Shown: in pieces, positions 18,472 to 27,674 of the stretch
Layout: every line of letters begins with the position of its first letter
How positions within the stretch are numbered: the first letter of the stretch is position 1
From: Gammaproteobacteria bacterium
GTDB lineage: Bacteria > Pseudomonadota > Gammaproteobacteria > Pseudomonadales > Alcanivoracaceae
Assembly (NCBI GenBank): GCA_018067045.1
Contig: JAGPVL010000017.1
Span: 124,001 to 188,000 of the forward strand
DNA length: 64,000 bases
Direction: 5' to 3'
Translations under genes and position numbers: made by a program
The notes under the pieces: generated by a model
The model's database searches: none
Told to the model about the DNA's origin: nothing
The model's input: the letters and a program-made list of their open reading frames with translations, nothing else

Positions 18472-19095
18472 ATGACCCTTGTCCTTCATATCCACCCCGA
18501 CAACCCGCAACCACGCTTGATTGAACAGGCGGTTGAGGTTGTGCGTAAAGGGGGGCTGATCTGCTATCCAACAGATACAACCTATGCTTTAGGTTGCGGT
18601 ATGGGGGCCAAGGCGGCTCTGGATAGACTGATTCAGCTTCGGCGACTCGACGATAAGCACCAGTTTTCGATTTTATGTGCTGATCTATCTGAGATCGCCA
18701 CGTATGCAAAGCTCAGCAACCCCGATTATCGTTTACTGAAAGCCCATACACCGGGGCCCTATACCTTTATTCTGACGGCAACGTCAGAGGTGCCGCGCCG
18801 GCTGATGCATGCGAAGAAGCGCACGATTGGTCTGCGCGTGCCGGAACATCCGATTTGTCATGCATTGTTACAGGCGCTTGGCGAGCCGCTGATGACGTCG
18901 ACGCTGCATTTGCCCAACGAAGAGTTTCCGTTGGTCGACCCCTACGATATCGAGAATGCGCTGCAAGGCAGGGTAGATCTTATTATTGATGGTGGTTACT
19001 GCGGCACTGAAGAGACCACAGTGGTGTCTCTAACGAATGAAGATGGCCCAGAAATCGTTCGCCAAGGCGCAGGTTCGACAGATTCCATTTTCTGA
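18472..19095 (+). CDS. yciO: YciO-type Sua5/YrdC protein (threonylcarbamoyl-AMP synthase-like)
   Basis: 207 residues of the YrdC fold, with GGLICYPTDTTYALGC near the start, KHQFSILCADLSEIATYA, PGPYTFILTAT and IGLRVPEHP. The YrdC family makes threonylcarbamoyl-AMP for tRNA t6A; YciO is a side branch with low activity, so its role is uncertain. The ATG at 18472 fits the family start, though no good ribosome site is visible. It lies between the PHP gene and trpS on the same strand. Confidence 0.88.
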   Translation: MTLVLHIHPDNPQPRLIEQAVEVVRKGGLICYPTDTTYALGCGMGAKAALDRLIQLRRLDDKHQFSILCADLSEIATYAKLSNPDYRLLKAHTPGPYTFILTATSEVPRRLMHAKKRTIGLRVPEHPICHALLQALGEPLMTSTLHLPNEEFPLVDPYDIENALQGRVDLIIDGGYCGTEETTVVSLTNEDGPEIVRQGAGSTDSIF

Positions 19096-19151
19096 CAGCC
19101 GTTTGCACGTCTATAATCGCCCCTTTGATGTCATACCTTACGGAGTATCTT

Positions 19152-20366
19152 TTGAGTTCAGTGGTTTCTTCACAGCGCGTGTTATCGGGAATGCGTCCAA
19201 CCGGACGTTTGCATCTTGGTCATTATCACGGCGTGCTGAAAAATTGGGTCAAGCTGCAGCACGAATACGAGTGCTTTTTCTTCGTTGCCGACTGGCATGC
19301 GCTAACGACCGAGTACGAGCACCCACAGAAAATTGAAGCGTCTGTGTGGGATATGGTGATCGACTGGTTAGCGGCCGGTATTAACCCCGGATCCGCGACC
19401 TTATTTATCCAGTCGCGGGTGCCTGAGCATGCCGAATTGCATTTGTTGCTGTCGATGATGACGCCGCTGGGCTGGCTTGAGCGGGTGCCGACCTATAAAG
19501 ACCAGCAAGAGAAGCTGCGTGAGAAAGACCTGAGTACCTATGGCTTTCTCGGCTATCCGTTGCTGCAATCGGCCGATATTTTGGCTTATCGCGCTGGGCA
19601 GGTTCCGGTTGGCGCCGATCAGGTGGCCCATATTGAGATAACCCGTGAGGTTGCTCGCCGTTTTAACCACTTGTACGGCCGTGAGCCGGGCTTTGAGGAA
19701 GCGGTAGACGCGGCCATTCGCAAGATGGGTAAGAAGCAGGCCAAGGTGTATCTCGATAGCCGTCGCAAGTATCAGGAGCAGGGCGATGAGTCGGCGTTGG
19801 AGCGTGCTCAAGCGTTGGTCCAAGATCAGCAAAACATCACCCTCGGCGATAAAGAGCGCATGCTTGGCGACCTAGAGGGCGGCGGAAAGATTATTCTGCC
19901 AGAACCACAGGCTTTGCTGACCCCCGCGTCGAAGATGCCCGGCTTGGACGGTCAAAAAATGTCCAAGTCTTACGGTAATTTTATTAGTTTGCGCGAAGAG
20001 CCAGACGCGATTGACGAGAAGATTCGTCGTATGCCGACCGATCCAGCTCGTGTGCGCCGTACTGATCCAGGCGATCCGCAAAAGTGTCCTGTGTGGCAGT
20101 TGCACGAGGTCTATTCTGACGACACTATTCGCTCTTGGGTTGATCATGGTTGTCGTACCGCGGGTATTGGTTGCCTTGATTGCAAGAAACCCGTGATTGA
20201 TGCGGTTCAGGCTGAGCTTGAGCCAATTCGTAAACGTGCTGAAGATCATAGTCGCAACCCAGATTTGGTCCGTACTATTGTTGCTGAAGGCTGCGAAGAA
20301 GCACGCGAAGCAGCACGCGATACTTTAGAAGAAGTCCGTGAAGCAATGGGGCTGAGCTACCGCTGA
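19152..20366 (+). CDS. trpS: Tryptophan--tRNA ligase
   Basis: Class I synthetase of about 404 residues. The HIGH motif appears as HLGH (21-24, within GMRPTGRLHLGHYHG) and KMSKS at 269-273. It charges tRNA-Trp in the cytosol. I choose TTG 19152 as the start because GGAG lies seven bases ahead and the product then begins like other TrpS; the upstream in-frame ATG at 19128 has no ribosome site. A PPi-rich loop segment around residues 170-230 is longer than in short TrpS, as in the Pseudomonas type. scpA follows in 21 bases. Confidence 0.93.
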   Translation: MSSVVSSQRVLSGMRPTGRLHLGHYHGVLKNWVKLQHEYECFFFVADWHALTTEYEHPQKIEASVWDMVIDWLAAGINPGSATLFIQSRVPEHAELHLLLSMMTPLGWLERVPTYKDQQEKLREKDLSTYGFLGYPLLQSADILAYRAGQVPVGADQVAHIEITREVARRFNHLYGREPGFEEAVDAAIRKMGKKQAKVYLDSRRKYQEQGDESALERAQALVQDQQNITLGDKERMLGDLEGGGKIILPEPQALLTPASKMPGLDGQKMSKSYGNFISLREEPDAIDEKIRRMPTDPARVRRTDPGDPQKCPVWQLHEVYSDDTIRSWVDHGCRTAGIGCLDCKKPVIDAVQAELEPIRKRAEDHSRNPDLVRTIVAEGCEEAREAARDTLEEVREAMGLSYR

Positions 20367-20387
20367 TAAGCGTTGGCAGGAGAAATC

Positions 20388-21464
20388 ATGCAGGACATGC
20401 AAGAAGACAGTCATGAGCCGGATATGCAAGACGACGCTAGTGTGGCTGAAGCGCCGGTGACGGGAGCAGAGTCTACACAGCCAGTGTCTGAGCAGGCGGA
20501 GACTGATAATGCAGACGCGCCGGCGCTGGCTGAAGGCGAGGCCGCTTTGTTGGCTGCGGCGTCAGATGAAGTGGCGCCGAACGACGCTGACGTAATGTCG
20601 GCAGGCACCGACGCATCTATCACGCCCAAGCAAGACGAAATGCCTTTCGGTTTGATGGATGGCAAGGCCATAACGAAACTTCCCAATGATCTCTATATCC
20701 CGCCCGATGCACTGGAAGTTTTTCTTGAAGCCTTTCAAGGGCCGCTCGATCTATTGCTCTACCTAATCAAACGGCAAAACCTCGACATTCTCGATGTGCC
20801 GGTTGCGCAAATCACCACCCAGTACATGCAGTACGTCGAACTTATGAAGGCGATGAACCTCGAGTTGGCGGCAGAATATTTGGTCATGGCTGCGATGCTC
20901 GGGGAGATTAAATCGCGCACCTTGCTGCCGAGAGCTGCGAACGAAGACGAAGAAAACGAAGAAGACCCGCGCGCGGAACTGATTCGTCGTCTGCAAGAAT
21001 ATGAACGATTTAAAACTGCCGCCGAGGACATCGAAGCCTTGCCACGCGAAGAGCGCGACTACTGGGTGGCAAATGCGCGGCGTCCTGAATTTCGCAGTGA
21101 GCGTGCCGATCCCGATGTGATCATGAAGGATGTTTTGTTGGCGTTGCGCGATGTTATGCACCGTGCCGATATGTTTGAAAGCCATCATGTGTCCCGAGAG
21201 AAGCTATCCACGCGCGAGCGGATGTCCGACGTGCTGGATATGTTGCGCGGCCGCGAATTCGTGCCGTTTGTTGCCTTGTTTAAATTAGAAGAAGGCCGGG
21301 CGGGCGTTGTCGTTACCTTTATTGCCATGCTTGAACTGGTAAAAAGCTCGCTAATCGAATTGATTCAAACCGAACCCTTTGCCCCGATTCATGTGAAAGC
21401 CAGAATGGTCTTGCTTGAAGATGAAGATATGGCCCCAATAGAGGTAACTGTCGCCGATGACTGA
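20388..21464 (+). CDS. scpA: Segregation and condensation protein A
   Basis: 358 residues. The kleisin part (from about residue 105) begins with VFLEAFQGPLDLLLYLIKRQNLDILDVPVAQIT, the N-terminal helix that binds the SMC neck, and ends with a winged-helix region. The first 100 residues are an acidic, alanine-rich extension that most ScpA lack. With ScpB and an SMC/MukB-type ATPase it compacts and separates chromosomes. ATG 20388 is preceded by AGGAG. Its end overlaps scpB by 8 bases. Confidence 0.93.
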   Translation: MQDMQEDSHEPDMQDDASVAEAPVTGAESTQPVSEQAETDNADAPALAEGEAALLAAASDEVAPNDADVMSAGTDASITPKQDEMPFGLMDGKAITKLPNDLYIPPDALEVFLEAFQGPLDLLLYLIKRQNLDILDVPVAQITTQYMQYVELMKAMNLELAAEYLVMAAMLGEIKSRTLLPRAANEDEENEEDPRAELIRRLQEYERFKTAAEDIEALPREERDYWVANARRPEFRSERADPDVIMKDVLLALRDVMHRADMFESHHVSREKLSTRERMSDVLDMLRGREFVPFVALFKLEEGRAGVVVTFIAMLELVKSSLIELIQTEPFAPIHVKARMVLLEDEDMAPIEVTVADD

Positions 21465-22614
21465 GCACGACAGCCCAACAGTGGACGAAAAAGACGTGAT
21501 AAATGAAGCCTCTGACGCAGCGCAAGACACGGACGCGCCGACGGTAGAAAGCCAAGATTCATCAGTAGACGCCGGCGCGGAAACCGAGATGTCGAATGAC
21601 GTTGTGGATGCTGACGCCGAGACAAGTGTCGATGACGAAAGCGTGACGGAAGAAACACAAATTGAAAAACATGTTGATGTCGTACTGATTAAACGTGTTT
21701 TAGAGGGTGCGATTTTAGCCGCTGACGCGCCGCTTGATCGTGATGCCATGCTGGTGTTGTTTGACGAAAACGAACGGCCAGATAACGCTGCTTTAAATGA
21801 AATTCTAACGCTGCTGGCGGAAGACTACGCCGACCGCGGCATCGAGCTGCGCGAAGTGGCCTCCGGTTTTCGTTTTCAGGTGCGTAAAGAGATAGGTCCT
21901 TGGGTAAGTCGTTTGTGGCAAGAGAAGCCCGCTCGCTATAGTCGCGCGATTCTTGAAACCTTGGCGCTGATTGCTTACCGGCAACCGATTACGCGTGGCG
22001 AGATTGAAGAGATTCGTGGCGTTAGCGTGAACACTCAAATTGTTCGTACGCTGCTGGAACGTAACTGGGTGCGAATCGTCGGCCATCGCGATGTGCCGGG
22101 GCGTCCGGCAATGTTTGCAACGACACGCCAGTTTCTAGATTACTTTGATCTCAAGAGTCTCGAAGACTTGCCGCCGCTATCTGAGATTAAAGATCTCGAT
22201 AAGATGAATGAAGAGCTTCAGCTTGAGCAAGAAAAAGTTGCCGCAGAAGCTGCTGCCGTGTTGGCGGCAACATTGAATGAGCGTGAAGATGAAAGGCCGA
22301 CGGATGAGAGTGGTCAGACATCAATATTAGATAAAATAAACGATGACCCGGAGATCGATGAATCAACCCTGATGACCCTAGATAAGGTGGATTCGGTGTT
22401 GGCAGGATTCGAGGCCGAGTTCCGTAAAAAGCCTGTCGTGCAGGATGCCGAGGAAGACGATACCACTTCGAGAGAAGCCACCGCTTCAAGTGACGCGGAT
22501 TTATTTGAAGAAGCGGAAGCTTTTGAAGATGACGACGCAGAGCAAGAAGACAGCGCATCGCTAGCCCTAGAAGAAGAGCTAGATGATGCCCAAGACGGAT
22601 CCAAGCATGAGTGA
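21457..22614 (+). CDS. scpB: Segregation and condensation protein B
   Basis: 385 residues. Two winged-helix domains occupy about residues 70-250, with the family phrases EVASGFRFQVR and SRAILETLALIAYRQPITRGEIEEIRGV, then GRPAMFATT. Both ends are unusual: an acidic 65-residue N-terminus and a 130-residue acidic C-terminus ending in DD/EE runs, against about 200 residues for a minimal ScpB. It binds ScpA as a dimer. Start overlaps scpA by 8 bases and stop overlaps rluB by 8 bases. Confidence 0.93.
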   Translation: MTEHDSPTVDEKDVINEASDAAQDTDAPTVESQDSSVDAGAETEMSNDVVDADAETSVDDESVTEETQIEKHVDVVLIKRVLEGAILAADAPLDRDAMLVLFDENERPDNAALNEILTLLAEDYADRGIELREVASGFRFQVRKEIGPWVSRLWQEKPARYSRAILETLALIAYRQPITRGEIEEIRGVSVNTQIVRTLLERNWVRIVGHRDVPGRPAMFATTRQFLDYFDLKSLEDLPPLSEIKDLDKMNEELQLEQEKVAAEAAAVLAATLNEREDERPTDESGQTSILDKINDDPEIDESTLMTLDKVDSVLAGFEAEFRKKPVVQDAEEDDTTSREATASSDADLFEEAEAFEDDDAEQEDSASLALEEELDDAQDGSKHE

Positions 22615-23455
22615 AAAATTACAGAAAGTATTAGCCCGTTGTGGCCTAGGCTCACGTCGCGAGCTTGAAGGCTGGATCGAACAGGGCCGAGTATCCGTTA
22701 ATGGCAAGCTTGCCACACTCGGCGATCGCGTCGAAGGCAATGACACCATTCGTGTTGATGGCCGAATTATCAAGCACGAGTCTGCTGAGGATCAACAATT
22801 GCGCGTCATTATGTATCACAAACCTGCTGGCGAAGTGTGCTCGCGCAACGATCCAGAAGGACGCAAAACCGTCTTTGATAACTTGCCGATACTGCAAGGT
22901 ATGCGCTGGGTTCAGGTTGGCCGTTTAGATTTAAACACATCGGGTTTGTTACTGTTCACAACGGATGGCGAACTGGCTCACCGGATGATGCATCCGTCGA
23001 ATGGTTACGAACGCGAATATGCCGTGCGGGTGCGTGGCGAGATCACCAAAGAAAAGAAAAGTGCGTTGTTGGATGGCGTGTTGCTTGAAGATGGCGTGTC
23101 AAAATTCGAGAGCGTTATTGATGCCGGTGGTGCAGAAGAAGCGGCAAATCATTGGTATCGCGTTGTTTTGAAAGGCGGAAAATATCGTGAAGTGCGCCGC
23201 TTGTTTGAGTCGCAGGAGTTAGAAGTGGCGCGCCTCATTCGTATTCGTTTTGGTTCGTTAACGTTACCTGCGCAGTTAAAAACAGGTCGGTGGATGGATC
23301 TTAGCGAAGAGCAGCTCAAACAGATGTCGAACTCCGTCACCTTAAAGGGTAAGCAGTACACAGGGTTGTATGGTCGCGCGAGACTGCGCAATCAAACTGG
23401 CAGCGACAAGCTGCCGCGTACCGCCCGCAAAACGCGCAATCCTCCTCGTCGCTAG
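22607..23455 (+). CDS. rluB: 23S rRNA pseudouridine(2605) synthase
   Basis: 282 residues: an N-terminal S4 RNA-binding domain (about 1-60, EKLQKVLARCGLGSRRELEGWI), then the RsuA/RluB catalytic domain with GRLDLNTSGLLL, whose Asp attacks the uridine, and GKYREVRRLFES. The short basic tail fits RluB. It modifies uridine in helix 89-90 region of 23S rRNA. ATG 22607 overlaps the scpB stop by 8 bases and is preceded by GGAT; an alternative ATG at 22583 adds 8 residues. The scpA-scpB-rluB order is the classic one. Confidence 0.92.
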   Translation: MSEKLQKVLARCGLGSRRELEGWIEQGRVSVNGKLATLGDRVEGNDTIRVDGRIIKHESAEDQQLRVIMYHKPAGEVCSRNDPEGRKTVFDNLPILQGMRWVQVGRLDLNTSGLLLFTTDGELAHRMMHPSNGYEREYAVRVRGEITKEKKSALLDGVLLEDGVSKFESVIDAGGAEEAANHWYRVVLKGGKYREVRRLFESQELEVARLIRIRFGSLTLPAQLKTGRWMDLSEEQLKQMSNSVTLKGKQYTGLYGRARLRNQTGSDKLPRTARKTRNPPRR

Positions 23456-23492
23456 CGGTTGGCGTTGCCGACAATCGTCAGGACGAACTCTG

Positions 23493-23533
23493 AAAAAAGC
23501 CCCGAACGCTAGAATGGCCTTCGGGGCTTTTTT
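23493..23533. terminator. Bidirectional terminator after rluB
   Basis: Arms AAAAAAGCCCCGAA and TTCGGGGCTTTTTT pair perfectly around a 13-base loop. It ends the scpAB-rluB transcript and the converging rsmE. Confidence 0.92.
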
Positions 23534-23551
23534 CGCTCTCTGATCAGCCGC

Positions 23552-24286
23552 TTATGGCAGCTGCATTAGCCTGCCGATTAACGCCGGTAGCGCGGTTTCT
23601 ACTCGTAAAATGCGTTTGCCAAAGTGGTGGCACGCAAAGCCGCGCTGCTGCAAGAGTTCCAATTCGTATTCCGTCCAGCCGCCTTCCGGGCCGATCGCCA
23701 ATGTCACCGGTTCAGACAGGCCTGAAGGCATTGCCGCTGATGTTCCGGGGTGGGCGATGATGCGTTGAGAAGGTCCAGCGAGCAGGTCGAGTTCGTCTTC
23801 TACGAAAGGCTTAAATCGTGGCGCTAAAATGATCTCGGGTAACATGGTGTCTTGCGCTTGCTCTAAGCCTAGTACTAACTTTTCACGCAATAAATCGGTT
23901 TTTAGATTTGGCGTTTGCCAGTAGCTCTTGTCGACTTTCCAGCTATTGATAAGAACGATTTTCTTGACGCCGAGACTGCTGGCATCCAGTAGCGTCCGCT
24001 TGAGCATTTTGGGGCGTGGCAGGGCCAAAATGAGCTGCAAGGGAAGGGCGGTCGTTGGCGGATGTTCCGCGCGAAATGTCACCAGAAGGTGGTCGGTCGA
24101 CAGTGCAACAATGGTTGCTTGGCCGACAGCACCATTGAGCTCGCCTGCGCGTAATGAGTCGCGCAGTGAAAGTTTTAGCACATCACGAATATGCAGGAAG
24201 CGTTGCCCGTGGATTCGCCATTGGCGTTCAGAGGAGACGGCGTTTGGCGCTAGGCATTGTTCGGGCGTGAGTAAAAGCAGGTTCAT
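23552..24286 (-). CDS. rsmE: 16S rRNA (uracil(1498)-N(3))-methyltransferase
   Basis: 244 residues of the SPOUT family: a PUA-like N-terminal domain (1-70, with RFLHIRDVLKL) and a trefoil-knot domain carrying LAIGPEGGWTEYELELLQQRG and LGKRILRVETA-type motif (here FGKRILRVETALPALIG), which bind SAM. It methylates U1498 of 16S rRNA. The product should start at ATG 24286 (MNLLLLTPEQ); a longer frame to 24334 does not match the family. Confidence 0.93.
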   Translation of the reverse strand: MNLLLLTPEQCLAPNAVSSERQWRIHGQRFLHIRDVLKLSLRDSLRAGELNGAVGQATIVALSTDHLLVTFRAEHPPTTALPLQLILALPRPKMLKRTLLDASSLGVKKIVLINSWKVDKSYWQTPNLKTDLLREKLVLGLEQAQDTMLPEIILAPRFKPFVEDELDLLAGPSQRIIAHPGTSAAMPSGLSEPVTLAIGPEGGWTEYELELLQQRGFACHHFGKRILRVETALPALIGRLMQLP

Positions 24287-24607
24287 GGGCCAATTATGCC
24301 CGCTGTTAGACGCTACAGGTAGCGTAAGTATCACGTAAGTAATGAACTATTGACCTGACTGACCGGTTCTCGTGAGCCTTTACGCCTTGTGTTGCGAGAT
24401 GCCCTTGCTAGAGTAGGCAGAGTTAAAATTAATTCTGCCGGTCGGCTTTCTTGTGAATCTAGAAAGCTCAATCGAGAACCTCGGAAATGAGAGCGACGAG
24501 TAGTAAAATGCAGCATGGCGCGTTTGCTGTGTTGGCGCATAACAGCCAGCAATAGACATCAGTCTGTAGGGCTAACGATATTAAGACGGTGTAATCGGAG
24601 AGAGATC
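24287..24607. other. Divergent control region rsmE / MoxR operon with several palindromes
   Basis: This 321-base gap between divergent genes contains a 24-base imperfect palindrome (24416-24439, GGCAGA...TCTGCC, 10 of 12 positions matched), a 7-bp hairpin GCTTTCT/AGAAAGC (24445-24467), and a long-range pair GGTTCTCG (24364-24371) with CGAGAACC (24472-24479). TTGACC at 24349 could be a -35 box but no clear -10 stands at the right distance. Confidence 0.5.
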
Positions 24608-25450
24608 ATGCAGTTTGACGGTACGGAAAAGTATGTCGCAACAGGCGATTTGAAAATGGCGGTTAACGCCTCTATTGCGCTACAGCGCCCGCTTCTTATT
24701 AAGGGGGAGCCAGGCACCGGTAAGACTCTACTCGCGGAACAGATCGCCGAAGCGCTGGATATGCCCTTGGTGGCATGGCATATCAAATCCACCACCAAGG
24801 CGCAGCAAGGTCTCTACGAATACGATGCGGTGTCCCGTCTACGTGACTCCCAGTTGGGTAAGGGCGGCGTTGAAGATGTCTCCAATTACATTAAGAAAGG
24901 CAAGCTGTGGGAGGCCTTTACCGCAGAGAAGAAGGTCGTTTTACTGATTGACGAAATCGACAAAGCCGATATCGAATTCCCTAATGACCTGTTGCTTGAA
25001 CTCGACAAGATGGAGTTCTTCGTCTACGAGACACAAGAAACGGTTCGCGCGATAAATCGTCCGATTATTATTATTACCTCGAACAACGAAAAAGAATTAC
25101 CAGACGCCTTCTTGCGCCGCTGTTTCTTCCACTACATTAACTTCCCCGATGCGGAAACAATGCAGCGGATTGTTGATGTGCATTATCCAGATGCGAAGAA
25201 GAAGCTGGTGAAAGAAGCGATGGAGATCTTCTTCGATCTGCGCAAAGTACCTGGTATGAAAAAGAAGCCGTCGACGTCTGAGTTAATTGATTGGCTGAAG
25301 CTGCTTTTAGCAGATGATATGCCAGAAGATGTTTTGCGTAATCGGGATACTCGAAAAGCCATTCCGCCGCTTTACGGCGCATTGGTAAAGAACGAGCAGG
25401 ATGTTCAGTTGCTAGAGCGCTTAGCTTTTATGAATCGTCGTGAAAGTTAA
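24608..25450 (+). CDS. MoxR-family AAA+ ATPase
   Basis: 280 residues with Walker A GEPGTGKTLLAEQIAEAL (about residues 35-50), Walker B VVLLIDEIDKAD, sensor 1 IIITSNNEKELPDAFLRRC with the arginine finger, and a short C-terminal lid. MoxR ATPases act with von Willebrand factor A proteins as metal-inserting or protein-remodelling chaperones. ATG 24608 follows GGAGAGAG. The downstream gene (39 bases away) encodes exactly such a VWA partner, so the two form a MoxR-VWA module of the CoxE type. Confidence 0.9.
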   Translation: MQFDGTEKYVATGDLKMAVNASIALQRPLLIKGEPGTGKTLLAEQIAEALDMPLVAWHIKSTTKAQQGLYEYDAVSRLRDSQLGKGGVEDVSNYIKKGKLWEAFTAEKKVVLLIDEIDKADIEFPNDLLLELDKMEFFVYETQETVRAINRPIIIITSNNEKELPDAFLRRCFFHYINFPDAETMQRIVDVHYPDAKKKLVKEAMEIFFDLRKVPGMKKKPSTSELIDWLKLLLADDMPEDVLRNRDTRKAIPPLYGALVKNEQDVQLLERLAFMNRRES

Positions 25451-25489
25451 TCGACTCATTGCGGAAGTGGATCGAACAGAAGAGCTAAT

Positions 25490-26668
25490 ATGCTAATTCG
25501 TTTCTTTGACACGTTACGCGCCTATAAGGTGCCGGTGAGCCTGCGAGAGTTGCTTGATCTAATTCAAGCTATGGAGGCGCGTCTTGCATTTGCCGACCTA
25601 GAAGATTTTTATATGCTTTCTAGAGCGGTGATGGTGAAAGATGAAAAGCATTACGACCGATTTGATCGCGCCTATGCAGCGTATTTTGATGGTCTCGATA
25701 GCATGGACCCCGATTGGTTGAGTAGTGCAATTCCAGAAGACTGGTTGCGCAAAGAAATCGAGAAAAGTCTTTCTCCTGAAGAGCTGGCCGCGCTGCAAGG
25801 CATGGGCAGTTTGGAAAAGATAATGGAGGAGTTTCGCAAGCGTCTAGAAGAGCAGCATAAACGCCACCAAGGCGGCAACAAGATGGTTGGTACTGGCGGC
25901 ACCTCACCTTTTGGTGCCTATGGTGAGAATCCTGAAGGTATTCGTCTCGCCGGGCCGTCACGAAACAAGCAAGCCGTAAAAGTGTGGGAAAAACGCGACT
26001 ACCGCAATTTAGACGATAGTGTCGAGCTTGGTGTGCGCAATATTAAGCTGGCATTGCGGCGGCTGCGAAAGTTTGCGCGCACCGGCAGAGAAGAAGAGCT
26101 TGATCTTGATAACACCATTAAGTCGACAGCCTCGAACGCGGGGTTGCTCGATATCAAGATGCGCCCTGAGATTGAGAACAAAGTGAAGCTGCTGGTTTTT
26201 TTTGATGTCGGAGGTTCTATGGATCCCTACGTCAAGGTATGCGAAGAGCTATTTTCGGCGGCACGTACTGAATTTAAGCATATGGAGTACTTCTATTTTC
26301 ATAATTTTATTTATGAATATGTCTGGAAGGATAATCGCCGTCGTTGGGACGAAAAAACAGCGACGTGGGATTTGATGCATAAGTACGGCAACGATTATAA
26401 AGTCATTTTTGTTGGCGATGCGGCGATGAGTCCCTATGAGGTAAACGCAGTGGGTGGCAGTGTTGAGCATTGGAATGAAGAGGCCGGTGCGGCATGGTTT
26501 CAGCGCATTATGGAAACCTATAGCAAAGTTGTTTGGTTGAACCCAGAGCCAGAGCGTACCTGGAAGATGACGACCTCGACAAATTGGATTAAACAATTAG
26601 CTAACGATCATATGTACTCGCTTTCGATTGATGGCCTAGAGCGTGCAATGCGCTACCTGAGCAAATAA
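25490..26668 (+). CDS. VWA domain-containing CoxE-like protein, MoxR partner
   Basis: 392 residues. The C-terminal half holds a VWA domain beginning LLVFFDVGGSMDPYVKVCEELFSAAR, where DVGGSM replaces the classical DxSxS metal site, as is usual for this subfamily. The N-terminal half is helical (FDTLRAYKVPVSLRELLDLIQAMEAR) with a charged and glycine-rich linker around 130-165. It probably binds the upstream MoxR ATPase; the client is unknown, and no molybdenum-hydroxylase genes are nearby to suggest a CoxE role. Confidence 0.86.
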   Translation: MLIRFFDTLRAYKVPVSLRELLDLIQAMEARLAFADLEDFYMLSRAVMVKDEKHYDRFDRAYAAYFDGLDSMDPDWLSSAIPEDWLRKEIEKSLSPEELAALQGMGSLEKIMEEFRKRLEEQHKRHQGGNKMVGTGGTSPFGAYGENPEGIRLAGPSRNKQAVKVWEKRDYRNLDDSVELGVRNIKLALRRLRKFARTGREEELDLDNTIKSTASNAGLLDIKMRPEIENKVKLLVFFDVGGSMDPYVKVCEELFSAARTEFKHMEYFYFHNFIYEYVWKDNRRRWDEKTATWDLMHKYGNDYKVIFVGDAAMSPYEVNAVGGSVEHWNEEAGAAWFQRIMETYSKVVWLNPEPERTWKMTTSTNWIKQLANDHMYSLSIDGLERAMRYLSK

Positions 26669-26707
26669 TTCATAGACTACTTTCGTTGGCTTCGCTTAGA
26701 TTGGTTG

Positions 26708-26735
26708 ACGAGGGCAGACTAGGTTCTGCCCTCGT
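26708..26735. terminator. Hairpin between convergent genes
   Basis: Arms ACGAGGGCAGA and TCTGCCCTCGT (11 bp, perfect) around CTAGGT, lying between the VWA gene and the converging hydrolase gene. The T-tract is weak (GCAAAAGTTT follows), so efficiency is uncertain. Confidence 0.6.
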
Positions 26736-26744
26736 TGCAAAAGT

Positions 26745-27674
26745 TTATCGTCTAATAATGGAGTCAGAAAGCCACGTCGTGAGGTTGGTGGTGATTTCAT
26801 CGCGCTGAGAGTCATTGAGTAATTCATGACGACCATCGGGGTAGATATCAATGCGCAGATTCTCAGGATGATATTTTCTCAGCATTTTCCCCATCAATTT
26901 GGCGCCCTTGCCAAATTCATTCATTGGGTCGCTTGCGCCGCAGAACATAAAGAGGGGCAGCTCTTTATCGAGTGTCTTTAAACCGTTCTTACCACTAATG
27001 CTCAGTAGCCCATCAAGCATGTCAGACCAAAGTTGCATGGTGCAATCGTGGCCGCAAAGCGTGTCATTGATATACTTATCAACCTCCGCGGGATCACGGC
27101 TAAGCCAGTCAAAGTCGGTTTGTCGATCAGAGATCTGTTTAGCGAACTGACCAAATGTTAATGCCTTCACCAACGCGCTGACGCCACGCCCACCAAGGCG
27201 CCACTTCTCGAGAACCAAAATGCTCTGCATAACGCGGTAAAACCAGCGTGGTTTTAAGTCGGTGCTTGAGAGCACCAGACCATCGAGTGTGGCGCTATGC
27301 TTGATCGCATAGTCTAGGGCTACAAATGATCCCATGCTGTGCCCTGCGAGAACATGTGGCTTACCTTGATATTGTTCGCTTATCCACGCCTGTACTGTCG
27401 CTACGTCGGCGAGTACCTTGTGCCAGCCATCTGCGTCGGCGTAATGGCCTCGGTCAGCTTCGTCGGAGACGCTAAGGCCGTGGCCACGATGATCATGAAC
27501 AACAAGCGCCCAGTTAGCGTCATTGAGACTGGCGCCAAGCCGAGCATAGCGAGCGCCATGCTCGGCCATGCCATGCAATAGATGCACGACGCCGCGACTG
27601 CGGGTAGTTGGCCAGTGGTAGACCGCAATGCGGTGGCCGTCAGTAGCATTAAGCTGAAAGGTTAGATCAGACAT
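26745..27674 (-). CDS. Alpha/beta hydrolase, monoacylglycerol-lipase-like
   Basis: 309 residues of the Hydrolase_4 (serine aminopeptidase S33) type. HGMAEHGARYARLGASL is the oxyanion region, AGHSMGSFVALDYA the nucleophile elbow, and a late GRHELLND supplies the His. Asp is likely in FCGASDPM. The HGMAEHGxRY phrase is typical of monoacylglycerol lipases and lysophospholipases. ATG 27674 follows AAGGAG. No signal peptide, so probably cytosolic. It stands alone. Confidence 0.87.
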   Translation of the reverse strand: MSDLTFQLNATDGHRIAVYHWPTTRSRGVVHLLHGMAEHGARYARLGASLNDANWALVVHDHRGHGLSVSDEADRGHYADADGWHKVLADVATVQAWISEQYQGKPHVLAGHSMGSFVALDYAIKHSATLDGLVLSSTDLKPRWFYRVMQSILVLEKWRLGGRGVSALVKALTFGQFAKQISDRQTDFDWLSRDPAEVDKYINDTLCGHDCTMQLWSDMLDGLLSISGKNGLKTLDKELPLFMFCGASDPMNEFGKGAKLMGKMLRKYHPENLRIDIYPDGRHELLNDSQRDEITTNLTTWLSDSIIRR

